A DNA stretch of 64,000 nucleotides. It comes from Antennarius striatus (taxonomy: Eukaryota; Chordata; Actinopteri; Lophiiformes; Antennariidae). The DNA lies in contig NC_090789.1 of the NCBI RefSeq assembly GCF_040054535.1, positions 5,255,197 through 5,319,196 of the forward strand. Reading direction: 5' to 3'. Every line of letters begins with the position of its first letter. Position 1 is the stretch's first letter. The notes beneath the pieces are model-generated. The model saw only the letters and a list, made by a program, of their open reading frames with translations, searched no databases and was not told the origin of the DNA. Shown here in pieces: positions 43,934 to 63,293 of this stretch. The position numbers were made by a program, and so were the translations under genes.

Positions 43934-44687
43934 TGTGGTTGCTTGTATCTTGCGGATGCTGAGCCAGCTGTGGTTTCGCCCAGCCGTGTGTGAAACACAT
44001 CTATACAGTCCTAGGTACACACACAGACAACAGTGAATGTTTGAACATGCATATCTTTCATTTCAGTGTTAATGGTCTGATCTTGCTTTGCAACTGGGAT
44101 ATATACAGTATATATTTAATTGTGTTACGTATTTTGCACTGAAATCGATCAGGTCCACTTTCTCCACTTGAGCCTCAAGTGTAGTTCTGATTATTCTGTT
44201 TCTCTCACACTCACACACTTGCACACAACCCTACATATCTTACACAATCTTGGTTCAAGTTTTTCCATTTCTGATTTGTTCATTCGACGTGTCTTTTTAA
44301 CCCCTGATCCACATCGTGACTACTCCTGCCTCAGACGTCTGGGTCTGCGAGACGCAGACTAGAACGCATACAAAAAAAAAAAAAAAAAGACTTGTATTTT
44401 TATAAGAAATGAAAATACTTTTTCAGAATTAAAACTGTTTGAATGTATTCTGTCTCTGAATGCCTCATTTAAAGATTTATACAGTAGATTGATGATGAAT
44501 CATTATTTCGGGATGTGATTGACCTTGAATGTGTTCTGTTGTGAAAGCTGACAGAAGAGGAGAGATTCAAGGGATTTTAAAATCCACTACTGTTGATATA
44601 CAAATTTGATGGAGTCGCTTGTGTCGTATGGAAATAACCTATACTGTATTTCCTTTCTTATTGAATTTTCATTCTAATTTAGTTGTT

Positions 44688-44693
44688 AATAAA
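44688..44693 (+). promoter_or_regulatory. Sestrin polyadenylation signal
   Basis: AATAAA about 755 bases after the sestrin stop codon. An earlier ATTAAA at about 44427 following a poly-A stretch is a possible alternative. Confidence 0.55.
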
Positions 44694-45756
44694 ACAAAGG
44701 GTCAGACGTTTCATTGGAGTCTTCAACATCTGATGACAACAGTAATTTGTGTGCCCTTCATCATGGTTCATTAATCTCCTCTTCATGGACTGGCACTGCC
44801 TATAGATAATGTCGTGGGTTGGATGGTGCGTACTCTTTAGTCAAAGATTCCTGTTCTCATTATCCTGTCGATCATCTTCACATGGTTGCACTCACTCAAC
44901 CCATCAGACAGGTTTAACTATGAATTAGGCTGTGGTTTTTCCATGCATTCAAACTGCAAAAACAACATCCAGCAGACAGATGACACATCATGTCAGGTTG
45001 CCCCTGTGGTGCCTTTCTCGCTGGTGTCATTTCCTCCTCAGTGTCTCTGCATTTCTAGATAGGTTGGTTGGAATTCATTTGACAAAACGGTCATATTTCT
45101 TTAAAAATAATCTTGTTTAAAATTTAAAGCACTCATGCACAAATCTTTATAGGTTGAAATATGAAAACCCTTCTGCATACAGATTTATAACCACTTTTAA
45201 AAGAGAGAAAACTCGAAACAAAGCATGAGTGGTGCATTTCTGTGAGATTTTTTGTTAATAATGATCCGATCAATTTAAATCCAAAGAATGCTGTTCGTCA
45301 TTTCCCCGCTAGATGGAGACAAAGACTCAAAGACCGGTGAAAGATTACAACTCTTTACAAGTCAGCTCACTCTTCAAGGTGAATCGTAATTGCGCGACAA
45401 TATATTTGTCTTACTTGTTGAGTTGCAGCTGAAATACGACCTGGTTATAATTAATCGATGTTAACCTATGAGGTAATCAGTTTTCACTGGACATGAAATC
45501 ATAAGAAGTGACATTTCATCAATGAGCACCGCCGATTTGAGTGATTTCTCCGCACCGAGGTGACACTTTCTCACTCTTGTCTTCCTGTTGGTCACGTTGC
45601 GTTTTGCTTTCCCATCTCCTGTGGATTGATTTATCTTCCATATAGAAGCTAAAAAACAGTCTTTAAAATAGAGTTTATTAAAATTAATTTGAAAATATAA
45701 ATTATTAAATATTTAATTAATAAATATTGAGAAAAAAAAAGGTTAATTTTTTAGTG

Positions 45757-45960
45757 GTCTACTGCGCGCGCGCGCGCTTCCCTGGGCTGGACCTCACCGA
45801 GCGCGTGAAGTTCCCGGACGAGGCGCGCGCTCGTTACTTCTCGCTCGTGACAAGAGGCGCGCGCGACTCCTCTCCCAGCGGCCGGGAGTCACAGCTGACA
45901 CCCCCGAGCGGCGCGTCTCATTCCAGGACCCCCCCAGGAGAACGACGGGCCTGTCTCCAG
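45757..45960 (+). promoter_or_regulatory. CpG-rich candidate promoter and first exon of fgr
   Basis: A short CpG-dense block with a (CG)n run at 45765-45777 stands out from AT-rich flanks and ends at CAG followed by GTATGT, a strong splice donor at 45961. It is the only such block between the sestrin 3' end and the kinase start codon, so it is likely an untranslated first exon. A forward open frame crosses it but resembles no protein. Confidence 0.45.
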
Positions 45961-47484
45961 GTATGTCCGCTCAAGTTTTGTGTCGTGACGCGTGGAAATA
46001 TCACACACCTGGTTTTATCACGAAGAAACGGCTGTTGGCTTGGTTCTGAAGACTTGTCATCAAAGTGGTGGGGGTACCAGAGGTAACTTTAACACATATT
46101 ATAAAGATAATATTAAATATAATTATATTAAATAGATAAGTTTCACTTTTGGTTTATATAGTTGAAGGAAGTCTATTTAATTATGACTAAACTCATCCAA
46201 ATAGATGAAGACCCTTCAATTACTCCCCAAGACCCCGGTGTACATTTATTTCAACCAAAAGTAAACTTTTTTTTAAAAATTTTTATTTTTAAAAAAAATA
46301 CAGAAATCAGTTTTTAAAAGATTGAGTAACTTCGGACTATCTTACTATTTAAATAAAGGAAGTTTGAAAGAATTTATTGAAGTGCAGCCACTTCCACCCG
46401 TCATGCTGAGCGGATACCACTGAGGTGGATATTTAGAAATCAAACAGCCAACATTGCATTATTGAAAGAGTGGAATTTACCAGAAACTTTAGTCATACGA
46501 GCTTTAAAGTGGAGTGTCATCTGCATAGATGTTGTAATAGATTATATTGTGTTAAATCAACTTGATATCAGGGCACTTCTTTCAAATGAAGCTGGATTTA
46601 GGCCCCCACAGCGTTAAATGTTCCTCACAGACAGGATATTCTTCCAGTGAGCGTAGCAGTGATTTATGTGGCGACGCCTGCAGGGATGCACCTTGAGGAA
46701 AAGGCGAGGCGGGTTGTTTCCTCCTCATGTCCATCCATCTGAGACGATTCCGCGTCATAGATGTGGTTTATTCCTTCATCAAGTCAGAATCCAAGGGGGG
46801 AACGTCATAATCGCGCCACCACCCTCCTCTAAATCACCAATATCCATGTTGTTTCTCTAATGATCTCTGGGGAGTCAGGCCCGTGTGGCCTTTTTGAGGG
46901 AGGTGTCGCGGAATTCTTAGGGTTGGATTGGGGAAAAAACACGATTAGGCTGTCCAAGGCCGGACTTCATCACTTCCTGTTTCATTACAAGGTCAGTTCC
47001 TGTCTTTAGCCTCTGGGTTGTGCAGGAAGGAAGGGGGTGTGGAGATGTTTTTTGGAGGGGGGGGGGTGAGATGGATGTTACCGTCATCACAAAACTTTCC
47101 CACCAAGCAGCTAAGAGCTTTGTCGATTTAATGGTTTCATAAAGGTGACCCCATATGGGGAAGTGAACGCCTTCACATGGCGGGTGTTCAGTCACGTCTA
47201 CCACAGGCTCCAACGTGTGAAGACTATCAGTGCTTTAAAATCTGGATTAGTAGTCACACATGCCCTCCAACAAGACCAGATGACTTCATGTGGAAAGAGG
47301 ACGTCCCGACAAACTTTTCCAAACCCCCACCCCCCCCCACCCCATTTCAATTTTCTTTTTCTTTTCTGAATGTGTTTGCGTACACGCTGTATGAGTGTGC
47401 GAGGTTTTGGTGACAGCCTGCTTCCCATTGTCCTATCATTCCTGTTCCACTCACACTCTGCATCCTGTTGGGCTTCCTGAGCAA

Positions 47485-47486
<2 letters not shown>

Positions 47487-47533
<47 letters not shown>
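47487..47533. repeat. (GT)n microsatellite
   Basis: About 23 GT units in the presumed fgr 5' intron. Confidence 0.95.
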
Positions 47534-47535
<2 letters not shown>

Positions 47536-48473
47536 ACCCATGTTCCTGCAGTGAATTCCCTGCTGGGATCTTATCGGCAGTCCGCTGTGCAGGAAAGGGT
47601 GTGTCATCTGGATCTGGATGTTTGTCACAATGGAGGGTCGTGTTCTAGTGATTTCAGGAGTTCACCACATTTTTTTTTTTTTTTGGAGGTCACAATTTAT
47701 TTGCTTCCTCATATTGTTTCGAGTTTACAAATTTATTGCATTTTACTGTTTTGCAGAACCAAACACTCAGAGCCTGGACTTACTGTAACTTTATTCCATC
47801 ACTTGATTTATAGGTAGCTTTTCAAAATAAGGGTTATGCACAAAATGATGAATTGATATTTTTCTTGGAGCTCAATGTTCAATGTTGACCAAACATTAAT
47901 AAAGCCTCCACAAAGCATCAATTATAGTGCCTTCATATTATAATACTGAAAAGATTCAATCTGCACCCTGAGTGCTTTTAATTTGGTACTTTAAACACTC
48001 TGCCTGGTTAAAAATGTTGGTTAAAAAACAAACAAACATGCAACTCTCCAGTTATCTTTGTGATATCTGTCTCAAAGATTTCCATCTCCATCCCAGTGAA
48101 CTATTGATACTGTGAAAGGATAGCATCTCTTCTCTAATATCTATTAGATATGAAGTATTAGTCTGTGCTTAATGGGGCCGGCTGTTCCAGACAAACTCAT
48201 CACAAATCAGCACCACGTTCCTCCCAGCAGAGGAAGAAGCTCTCTCTGGTTGGAGTGTTTAAATGGTTTATTGTCTGTGTGTTTACCAGCTGCTGTAAAA
48301 ATCTGCTTTGAATGTCAACAGCCAGTCAGAGAATTAAGTTTAGTTTTGAAGCAGCTATCAGAGAAAACGCTGGTATATCTGTGGAATTAGCAGGACTGGG
48401 ATAAATGTGGGTTTTTTTTAAAAGACGTCTGCATGGTGATGTTTCTGCCTCTTGACTTCAACTTAAATCTGTA

Positions 48474-48674
48474 CAGTATTTTCCACATTATAAGGCGCAC
48501 GGGATTATAAAACGCACTGGATTATAAAACACATCTGAGAACTCATCTTCAGTGAAAGGTCTATTCTAAAAAACTTTTGTCATATATAAGGCGCACTGGA
48601 TTATAAGGCTCACTGTCGGTTTTTGAGAAAATTAAAGGCTTTTCAGTGCGCCTTATAGTGCAGAAAATACAATG
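48474..48674. repeat. TA-flanked MITE, copy 5
   Basis: Starts CAGTATTTTCCACATTATAA after TA at 48472-48473. It has several internal GGCGCAC and TTATAAGGC arms and a decayed right end GCAGAAAATACAATG. It lies in the presumed 5' intron of the Src-family kinase gene. Confidence 0.75.
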
Positions 48675-49297
48675 TTCCAGATTTGTGTTTGCTGCATGAT
48701 GCATGGGTTCAACAGGCAAAGAGGAACTGCAGTTACTCATGTATGACGCAAACACACCCAGAAAGCATCAACAGGTGTACTTGATGTGTGCATTGTGTAC
48801 TCGTCTGATGAGGCCTTTGTCCAGTTGGCCCTGACACCGTGACACTAATGTTGAAACATGTTTATTCCCCTTCAAGTAGAAACACCCCAGCTTGACCGAT
48901 TTATCCGGTGGCATTTATGAATTATCACAGCTTCTGTGTGCAGAGAGGAAAACAGAGCAGAAAAATTCATGCACAGGAACCCAACAGAGAACAATGACTG
49001 CATATCCATCCCATAAACAGTCACCCCCCCCCCCCCCGCCCGTGAGTGTGTTTGTGTTTAAATGCTGTTTTTTTTTTGTTGAGTTGATCCCCTCTTCTGT
49101 GGTCATCTGCCAAGCCTGGTAACGCAGAGGAAAAGGGGAGATGAGAGAAAGGTCAGGGGAGAGATAAAGATGAAACGTCCTCTGTCTGTTTTCCTCTCTA
49201 AGTTTTATCAGAAAGAAAAAGACGGCAGCGGCTTTGGTGTAACGAAAGGTTATTATTGGAGGGGTGTCAGCGCAAACAGAAAAACTAACAGCAAAAA

Positions 49298-49328
<31 letters not shown>

Positions 49329-50688
49329 GATGCATTCTGTCCTCGGTTTCCAGGAAAAGGGGGAGCCATCAGAGGGGATGGACAGGAAGTTCTAATAGGG
49401 TTGACTTCCTATGGCTCTCCTGATGTCCGGCCTGATAGCGAATGTGTAGCATGTTAAAGTTTTGCATATTTGTCGCTGGATTCCTGCAGGACATCGCCCA
49501 TAATAGCTTTTGTTGCTTCAAACAGGAATGTCAGGCGGTTCCGTCGAGTCGGACTAACCTGGAGCGTTCTTGCTTTTTTTTTTTGTTAGTCTTCCTGTGT
49601 GTCACATCCATCACATTCCTCAGGGGGTGGCGTGGGGCCGCAGCCGGGAAAGGAAAGGTCGCCGACTCAGCTACAGTAGCTACTAATGTAATGTGATACT
49701 CCTATAATAGTGATACGGAGAGGTGCATCCTCTAAAATGATCACACCAGTGATTATCTCTGCCAGCAGGAGAGCAATCAACGCCATTTGTTTTTTTTTTC
49801 TGTTTGTCATCAGCAAGACGTCATCTGCATAGTTTGAGTTCAGCGGATTGGGATACGAATACAGACCGTGGATCACCTTTTTTTCTCTCACTTAAAGTCC
49901 TTTTTTATGACTTTTTAAGACTTTTTCATTAAGAGAGTGTTCATCGTTCGGTTATGCCATCATGGAAAATCATATCTTTGAAGCTATCTCACGAGCTACT
50001 GATGATAAACACTTCAAGAGCAGGAATGTAGTCTGCATAGTTTGAACCAGGAGAGATTTTCATGCTTTCATCATGATCTGATCTGATCGTCCAGCTTTTA
50101 GTGACAATAGAATGCTTTTAAGTTGATGCCACATTTAATCACGATTATATTACTGTTCATCTACCATGTATTTCCCAACTGAAATATCCATCAATAAAAC
50201 CGCCCTCCGAACTGATTGATTCTGCATTCCAATCAAAAAAACCTCCATATATTCCATTTTGCTGCATGCATAGCAAGTAAATATATGCAATCCTCATAGC
50301 TGCTGATTTAGAGAGTGGCGTTCTGACCTTTTTCAGTCCATCTATGAAAAGCCAAGTTTTATTTGCATGGTGTCAAACAGAAACTAAAATGATCTCAGGG
50401 CACTTTCCAAAAGGGTAAGAAACCTCCCACGCTATGAAGCACTTCATGCTTCAGCGATACAGCCGCAACAACAAAATAACACCCTTTACGGCTGTAGGGT
50501 TTACTTTAGATTAGCTGGAGCTTTGCTAGCTGCCCCCCGACCCCCCACTGTCAGTGTTGTCGCTAAGCTAAGCTAACTGGTTACAAACACACAACACATG
50601 CAGATGATTTCTGTCTTTTCTAACTAATGAAATAAGAACTGCTGCCCTGAGTTCAAGATCATGGTGCTGACTGCCTGCAGATGTGTGC

Positions 50689-50729
<41 letters not shown>

Positions 50730-50873
50730 CCTCTTGATGCAGTTGAGTGTGAACTGGAAGTCAGTGTTGCACATGCCTTAAGAAATATATTTTACACCAT
50801 CAGTGTCACTTTGTGTCAGTTGGTCTTGTCTAATTGTGACTTGTGCAGGTATATTACACCACATGCCTAAACA

Positions 50874-50876
50874 CAC

Positions 50877-50938
<62 letters not shown>
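50874..50938. repeat. (CA)n microsatellite
   Basis: About 32 CA units with one CG interruption; an inverted partner of (GT)n at 50694-50723. Confidence 0.95.
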
Positions 50939-50943
<5 letters not shown>

Positions 50944-51225
50944 GTATGTCTCTTGAAACCGCCGAGCACAAGGGGAAGTGGCTAACCTGATCTCTCTCTG
51001 TCTGACTTTTCTTATCTAGACTTTTCTTTTTTTTCCGAACGCCTTTGTCTCCCGGCGTCTCCTTTCAGGCATCACTTTATTCACGCTTTGCGGCCCTTCA
51101 CCCTCTCTCTCACTCTCTCTGTGTCACCTTTTTCATCTCTGGTTCTGTGCCATTCATTCTCTCCTCCCTCGCTCTTTCATTCCATCGCTTGTCACTCACC
51201 TCTTTCGTTTTTTTTTTTCTTTCAG

Positions 51226-51269
51226 TGGCGATGCTGATTGACAGATGATCTGACTCAGGAAGACATCAG
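51226..51269 (+). other. Candidate untranslated exon of fgr
   Basis: A long pyrimidine tract ending TTTCAG at 51225 is followed by 44 bases and then a GTGAGG donor at 51270. It lies 1.07 kb before the coding start exon, whose own acceptor is at 52318-52320. It has stop codons in frame, as expected for a 5' UTR exon. Based on splice signals only. Confidence 0.35.
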
Positions 51270-52343
51270 GTGAGGAAAAGTTAACTTCTCCTTCACCCCC
51301 CACCTCCTGTGGCCCCATACCTCCTCCTCCTCCTCCGCTATCCACACTTGGTGATGCCACAGCTCTCTGACGTGAATAGATGAGAAATGGAGATTTATTG
51401 TCCTCTAAATCAATTTCACTGTGTGCAGATGGTTCTGTATTGTCCTTCATTCTGCTGTACTCAGCTAGAAGCGGCAAAGTTCCTGCTCAGTTCCTCTGCT
51501 GCATCGATTTCTATCAATCTGGATTTGACGTTGACAAGGTTTGTCATGTGCAAACAACTCAAAAGATGTTAAATCTGTCTGAAAATCCAGACTGAGAGAA
51601 TTTGACTCACATTTCAGATCTTCTCCAATTGTGGTTTTGATCCACTTAATGAAGACATCTTTTATTTCTTTACTTTTCTTCTCCTTGTTTCCTAAATTTT
51701 TGAAATCAGCCTAAATTCTCAGTCAAACAAATTTGGGAAGGTAATGTGAAAAATAACCAAAAATCAGAAAATATGAATAATACCATGCTGGTTTTTTTTT
51801 TTTTACATTAAAGCTCTGGTTATTGTGCTCATATTTTGAATAATAATGAATTAGAAATAGAAATTCAGGATGTTGTACTTCTATTTTGAAGAGAAAAAAA
51901 AATCATAATATATTGAATTCCAATACAGAAAACATGTCAGAATTTGATGCTTCTATTTTTTTTTTTTAGTTGGACAAAATAAATAAGAAAACAGAGAGTC
52001 ATCATTTTGTAAAAATAGATCATAACCTCTATTCTGAAAAAACAAATCTAAAATAGAGCATCAGGATATCATTCCTCTGTTTGACCCATAGTTCATGTTC
52101 CTCTTCTGGTTTTTATTTATTCTAAACTGACCTTTGTTGTTATATTTGTGAATAAATTGTAACTGAAGCCGTACTATTCCACTTAAAAATATTTCACAAT
52201 AAACTCCATTCATCTTTTAGTCTCTATTATAGACCGACCAGCAGCTAGAAGGAGATTCATTTGACAACCTCACCTTTCTAAACTTGTGTCGCGTTCCATT
52301 ACCTCTCCTTGCTTTGACAGACGCCGTCTCCCTGCTGGTTATT

Positions 52344-59013
<6,670 letters not shown>

Positions 59014-59554
59014 CCACACGTGTGGCACGGACGCGGACAAATAAACGGACACACAGATACATGAATGGGCAGACATGGATATACACATGCTAATACACTG
59101 ATAGGCATGTAATTGTTCCACACATAATCACACACAGACACACACACACACATTGAAATACATATCATAGCATTGTTTAGTTGTTTAAAGACAGTTTCAT
59201 TCATTTTTGACATTGATCGCTGCAGCCTGTTCAGCACAGAGCAGTCAACCATGTTCCAGTCGGAGCTCTGCTGGTCAGGTCTTGCAGTAATGTTGCTTTA
59301 CTCTGTAACCATGACAACAAGGAACTGAAAGAAGATGTAGATGGTTGTGTTGAGGTGGGGGGAAGTGGAGTTGGTACATGATCTTCTCAGCTGCCATTAT
59401 TATGTTCTGGTTCTTTTGAATTCTGTGTGTCCAAGAATAGAAAAGCAGTTTAGCAGGACGACACGGAAATGACGGAGAGAGCAACAGGTGTCAGAAATAT
59501 TGTCTTCAAAAGAATGAGCTTGTGACAGTGTGTGGTGACTGAGTCGATTATGTA

Positions 59555-59560
<6 letters not shown>

Positions 59561-59602
<42 letters not shown>
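59561..59602. repeat. (CA)n in fgr 3' UTR
   Basis: CA run preceded by CGCGCG; lies in the kinase 3' UTR. Confidence 0.93.
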
Positions 59603-59605
<3 letters not shown>

Positions 59606-59991
59606 CCAGTAACATGACCCTTTTTCAAACCTCAAAAGATTATTTCTACTGGTCATTGCCCATCCCTTAAAAATGGGAAATTGTGACAGTGTGTTCGCCA
59701 AAATGTGCCTTAAAGTCTTGAAATGAATTTATAAAAAAGATTTAAATACCTTTGATACTGTTAGTAGTCTGAGGGATGACTTGGAATGTCTTTTGTTTGT
59801 TCATTTGCATGACAATTTAGTAAGAGCTGCCTCTTGTTGTTTTAATTTAACTCATATCTGATGCATCACAACATTTTCTCTTTCTAATTACATGTATACA
59901 GTTTTCATCCATTGGAGGGTGAACTATGACACATAAACGGGAAAAAGCAATGGGTGTTATACGGCGAATGTAAACCCTGTCATGTTATTTT

Positions 59992-59997
59992 AATAAA
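59992..59997 (+). promoter_or_regulatory. fgr polyadenylation signal
   Basis: AATAAA 979 bases after the kinase stop, followed by a TTTTTCTTGGTT element. The intervening 3' UTR has a (CA)n at 59561-59602. Confidence 0.65.
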
Positions 59998-60019
59998 GAT
60001 AAAATATCTTTTTCTTGGT

Positions 60020-60940
60020 TCAAGTCTTATTTTGAGCATTTTAATAATAATTAAACATTTATGCTGATTTGTTTGGACACTTCCACTTAAATCTTAAACG
60101 GTGCAAACATGCGGAGATGACCTTTTTTCAGTATCTCTTTAAATTTTTATTGTATTTATTACGTTTCTAGGTCTCCTGTATGTAAATATTTCCACTTCAT
60201 ATATTTTGTGCTTCCAGCATTTTGAATAGTAATCTACAATTACACCAAACATTCAGTAACATGGCATAGCGAACAAACTACTGGGGGAAAAATAAGTAAA
60301 AATTCTTACAAACATAGTGTTTCATATTAAAATGGTGTAATACTGTAAGAAGTGATGCCTTCTGGGTAAAATTTACAGACAGTCTGTGGTTTCGAATAAC
60401 TTACAGAACTAGGCTGTGATATTGGGAATGATGGGAGTCCAGGAAGTAAACGTCAGTACATGGTATCTCCAAATGTTTTTATCTTGAAAGTAGCTCTGGA
60501 CCTTTTTAGATAATCAATATATAAGTGTTGTGTAGAATATAAAACTTGATCAATCTAACAGTAGTAAAATAGTTACTTTAATGCTACCTTACTGTGTTTT
60601 AAATTATTGTTCTCTACTGCTAATGTAAATAACAGTTATATTTAATACAATAAACACTACTAAATCGTCAATAAACCATATTGAGTATTTAAGAATATTA
60701 ATAATAATAAATCTTAAATAATAAATCTTATATAATAATCTTAAATAATTTAAGATTTAAGAATAATTTTATTGTCAGAAAACTGTGTAAAAAATGTTGC
60801 TGGGCAACCTTGCCCCCAGTAGTCTTCTGTGAAATACAAATTACAACACTGCACATGCAGTAAAGACCAATTATTCCAGTAACGTGTCTTTACGTGACAA
60901 TCTTTTAGAGCCTACAGAAATGAATGAGTCCTAACTAGTC
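60020..60940. other. Intergenic region downstream of fgr
   Basis: AT-rich, with TAATAATAA and overlapping ATCTTAAATAAT repeats around 60690-60770. Nothing coding or regulatory was recognised. Confidence 0.55.
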
Positions 60941-60949
60941 GTGTCACCT

Positions 60950-61708
60950 AATTTCTCCCACTCCCACTCCCACTCCCACTCCCACTCCCAGTGTCGTCCG
61001 TCTCGCTCCTGTTCGCGTTGACGCGCGTTCCTTCTCGCTCTTCAGTGAACTACTTTTCCCACAGTTCCACGGATGTAAAGTGAGGCCAGCGACGGGTGCC
61101 CGGATGGGTTTGACAGTCAGGCACGTTGGAGGAGGCATAGCGGGGACTGGGGCGCACTGGAGACGGACAGCTGGAATTGCAGAGGCAGGGAGACGCACGG
61201 GCGCACGATCGATTTTCGCCTCCCGCATATCGGGGAGTCCCGCGCGTATCGCCGAGCCCAGCGTGCGGGGCTCGACCGCAGTTATGTCAGCCCCTTAATT
61301 CTGCAAAAGACTGTGAAACAACGTCCCCCCTCCCCGTTCTTTTATATTGTTTCCCTTCCTTTTGTGTTTTTCACATCTTTCTGGGTGCAGATTTGACGTG
61401 AGGAGCGTTTTTTTTTTTCCCCTCCCAACCCCCCCCACCACCACCTCCACCCCCCTTTCCATTGGAGCCACAGGAGAGACGGTGGCGCGCCACGACGGGA
61501 GGAGACGACGTACAACCACTGATGTGGGAGGACTGTCTCCCTCCGACGCGGGGAGCACCAGATGAGGGGGGAATGCTGCAGGCTGACGGCTGCAGCCGTC
61601 AAGGCAACAACAGCTCCGTGACCCGGGCGTGGAGTGGAGCCGAGCGACCGTCATCATCGACAGCCGCCACGCGTTGACACGGCAACGTCTCCAAGCACCA
61701 GCCCCGCG
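60950..61708 (+). promoter_or_regulatory. CpG-rich promoter and probable non-coding first exon of a further gene
   Basis: Begins with a (CCCACT)n repeat at 60957-60991 and then carries many CpG dinucleotides, with TCGCGCG-type clusters at 61190-61280 and 61480-61680. It ends at GCG followed by GTGAGTGTG, a strong + strand donor at 61709. No long ORF with family similarity exists on either strand. The downstream gene is not in the window. By human linkage near FGR it could be ahdc1, which has several untranslated 5' exons, but this is a guess. Confidence 0.5.
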
Positions 61709-62150
61709 GTGAGTGTGCGTGGAAGCGTCTTGAGTACACAACACCGCAAAAAAAAATTCTTTTTTTTTTTTTTTTTGTTGCGTACTGTCCGCTCCGCCAG
61801 CTGTGCTGCGCACCTCTGGCTGTTCGTCTTTTTTTGAGGGGGGGGGAGTTTTTTTTTTTTTTTTTTTTCCACGTTAACCTCGTCGGTGCCGCGGAATAAA
61901 CGGAGCTCCGCATTCCAGCTGCTGGAGGGTCAACCGGGCTGTACTTTGGGGTGGTGTGTGTGCGGTGACATCTGTTAATTGTGATGCTCAAACGCACACA
62001 CGGACATCACGCGTCCTGGATAGTTTGGACCCGCACTCAGTGAACCCGGTGCGTCTCCACCTGCTTCTAAAAAGTATTTACAATTTTTTTTATTTTCCTC
62101 ACCTGTTTGTCTAATGACTCCGATCCGGTACAAACAGTTCCACCTCTCAG

Positions 62151-62153
<3 letters not shown>

Positions 62154-62212
<59 letters not shown>
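62154..62212. repeat. (CA)n microsatellite
   Basis: About 29 CA units near the CpG-rich promoter of the downstream gene. Confidence 0.95.
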
Positions 62213-62215
<3 letters not shown>

Positions 62216-62756
62216 GACGCACACTCGCGTTTATTCCGTGGGTCAGTTTAGTGGGATTTCTCTAATACTGTATTTACATATACCGGTGACACATAACAGA
62301 GGTTGGACTGGGGGCCCCCCCCCCCCTTCCCCGGTGATGATGGACGGATGTTTACTTCACATATAAACACGGGACGGAGAGGGTCCGTTTTGGGGTGGGT
62401 GGGGGTGGGGGGTGGGGGTGGGGGGGTCATCCGTCTCGCCGCTGGGGTTTCCATCCCGCCAAAGCCCCCCTGGAGTTGTCAGGACGCAGCAGCAGGACGT
62501 CCTGCAGTGACATCAGAGACGTGGCGGTGATTATCAGCTCTAGACTGCGTGTGAGGGGGGGGGGGGGAGTAATGAGGTGGGGGTGGGGTTGGAGGGTGGG
62601 GGGTAAAAAGGAAGAAAGAGTACACGAGAAGCCAAAGGGGAGGAGAAGGAGGGGGGGGGGAATTCAATGTCGATGTCTGGGCAGTGACAGTTCGTTATTT
62701 AAGGGCCCCTCGGAGACGTGCACAGGCTGCAGGTGCCGTTAGTATGCAGAGTGACG

Positions 62757-62820
62757 CTCTGTCTGTCTGCCTGTCTGTCTGTCTGCCTGTCTGTCTGTCT
62801 GCCTGCCTGTCTGTCTGTCT
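62757..62820. repeat. (CTGT)n tetranucleotide repeat
   Basis: CTGT units interspersed with CTGC. Confidence 0.93.
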
Positions 62821-63262
62821 CACTCTTGGCTTCCTCTTGTTGGTGGGTCCACTTGGACATGATGAATAATTCCACGCGTCTGAACGGAGGGCAGGATGCG
62901 GGGAGCGGCCTCTCTTCTGGCGGACAGCTGTTGTCTGTCAAACTTGTCTTGAGTGCATGACCCTGTGCGTCAGTGTCTGCGCGCGTTTTTTTTTGTGTGT
63001 GTTTTTTTGTTTTTTGCGTGTGCGTGAGAGATAAAGAGAATGCGAGCGCACATAACAGCTTAAACCCATTGTGCTTCCCTACCTGTGTGAGCGGGACTAG
63101 TTGTCATAGCAACGGCCTTGTAGCTCCGTTGATGTTCCTCCTGTCCTCACTGGCAGGGTCAGCGCACCAAACGCACCGCATCCCGTTTCAAAAATGTGTG
63201 TCTGTGTGAGTGTGTGTGTGTGTATTTGTGTGAGTTTGGATTCGCAAGTGTACTTCCAAGTT

Positions 63263-63293
<31 letters not shown>

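Larger units (their letters stand above)
45961..51225 (+). other. Presumed 5' intron of fgr
   Basis: No coding exon was recognised in this stretch. It contains MITE copy 5, (TG)n at 47487-47533 and 49301-49328, (GT)n at 50694-50723 and (CA)n at 50874-50938, plus short homopolymer G or C runs. It would be intron if the CpG exon at 45757-45960 belongs to the kinase gene. Confidence 0.4.

Noticed and set aside
45727-46086. 119-codon + frame across the CpG block before fgr
   Set aside because: It crosses a strong donor at 45961 and resembles no protein; better explained as an untranslated exon.
60957-60991. Possible CRISPR-like array
   Set aside because: It is a simple CCCACT hexanucleotide repeat without spacers; no repeat-spacer array exists in the window.
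61295-61813. 172-codon minus-strand frame in the CpG block
   Set aside because: High GC content lowers stop frequency; the sequence is low-complexity and matches no family.
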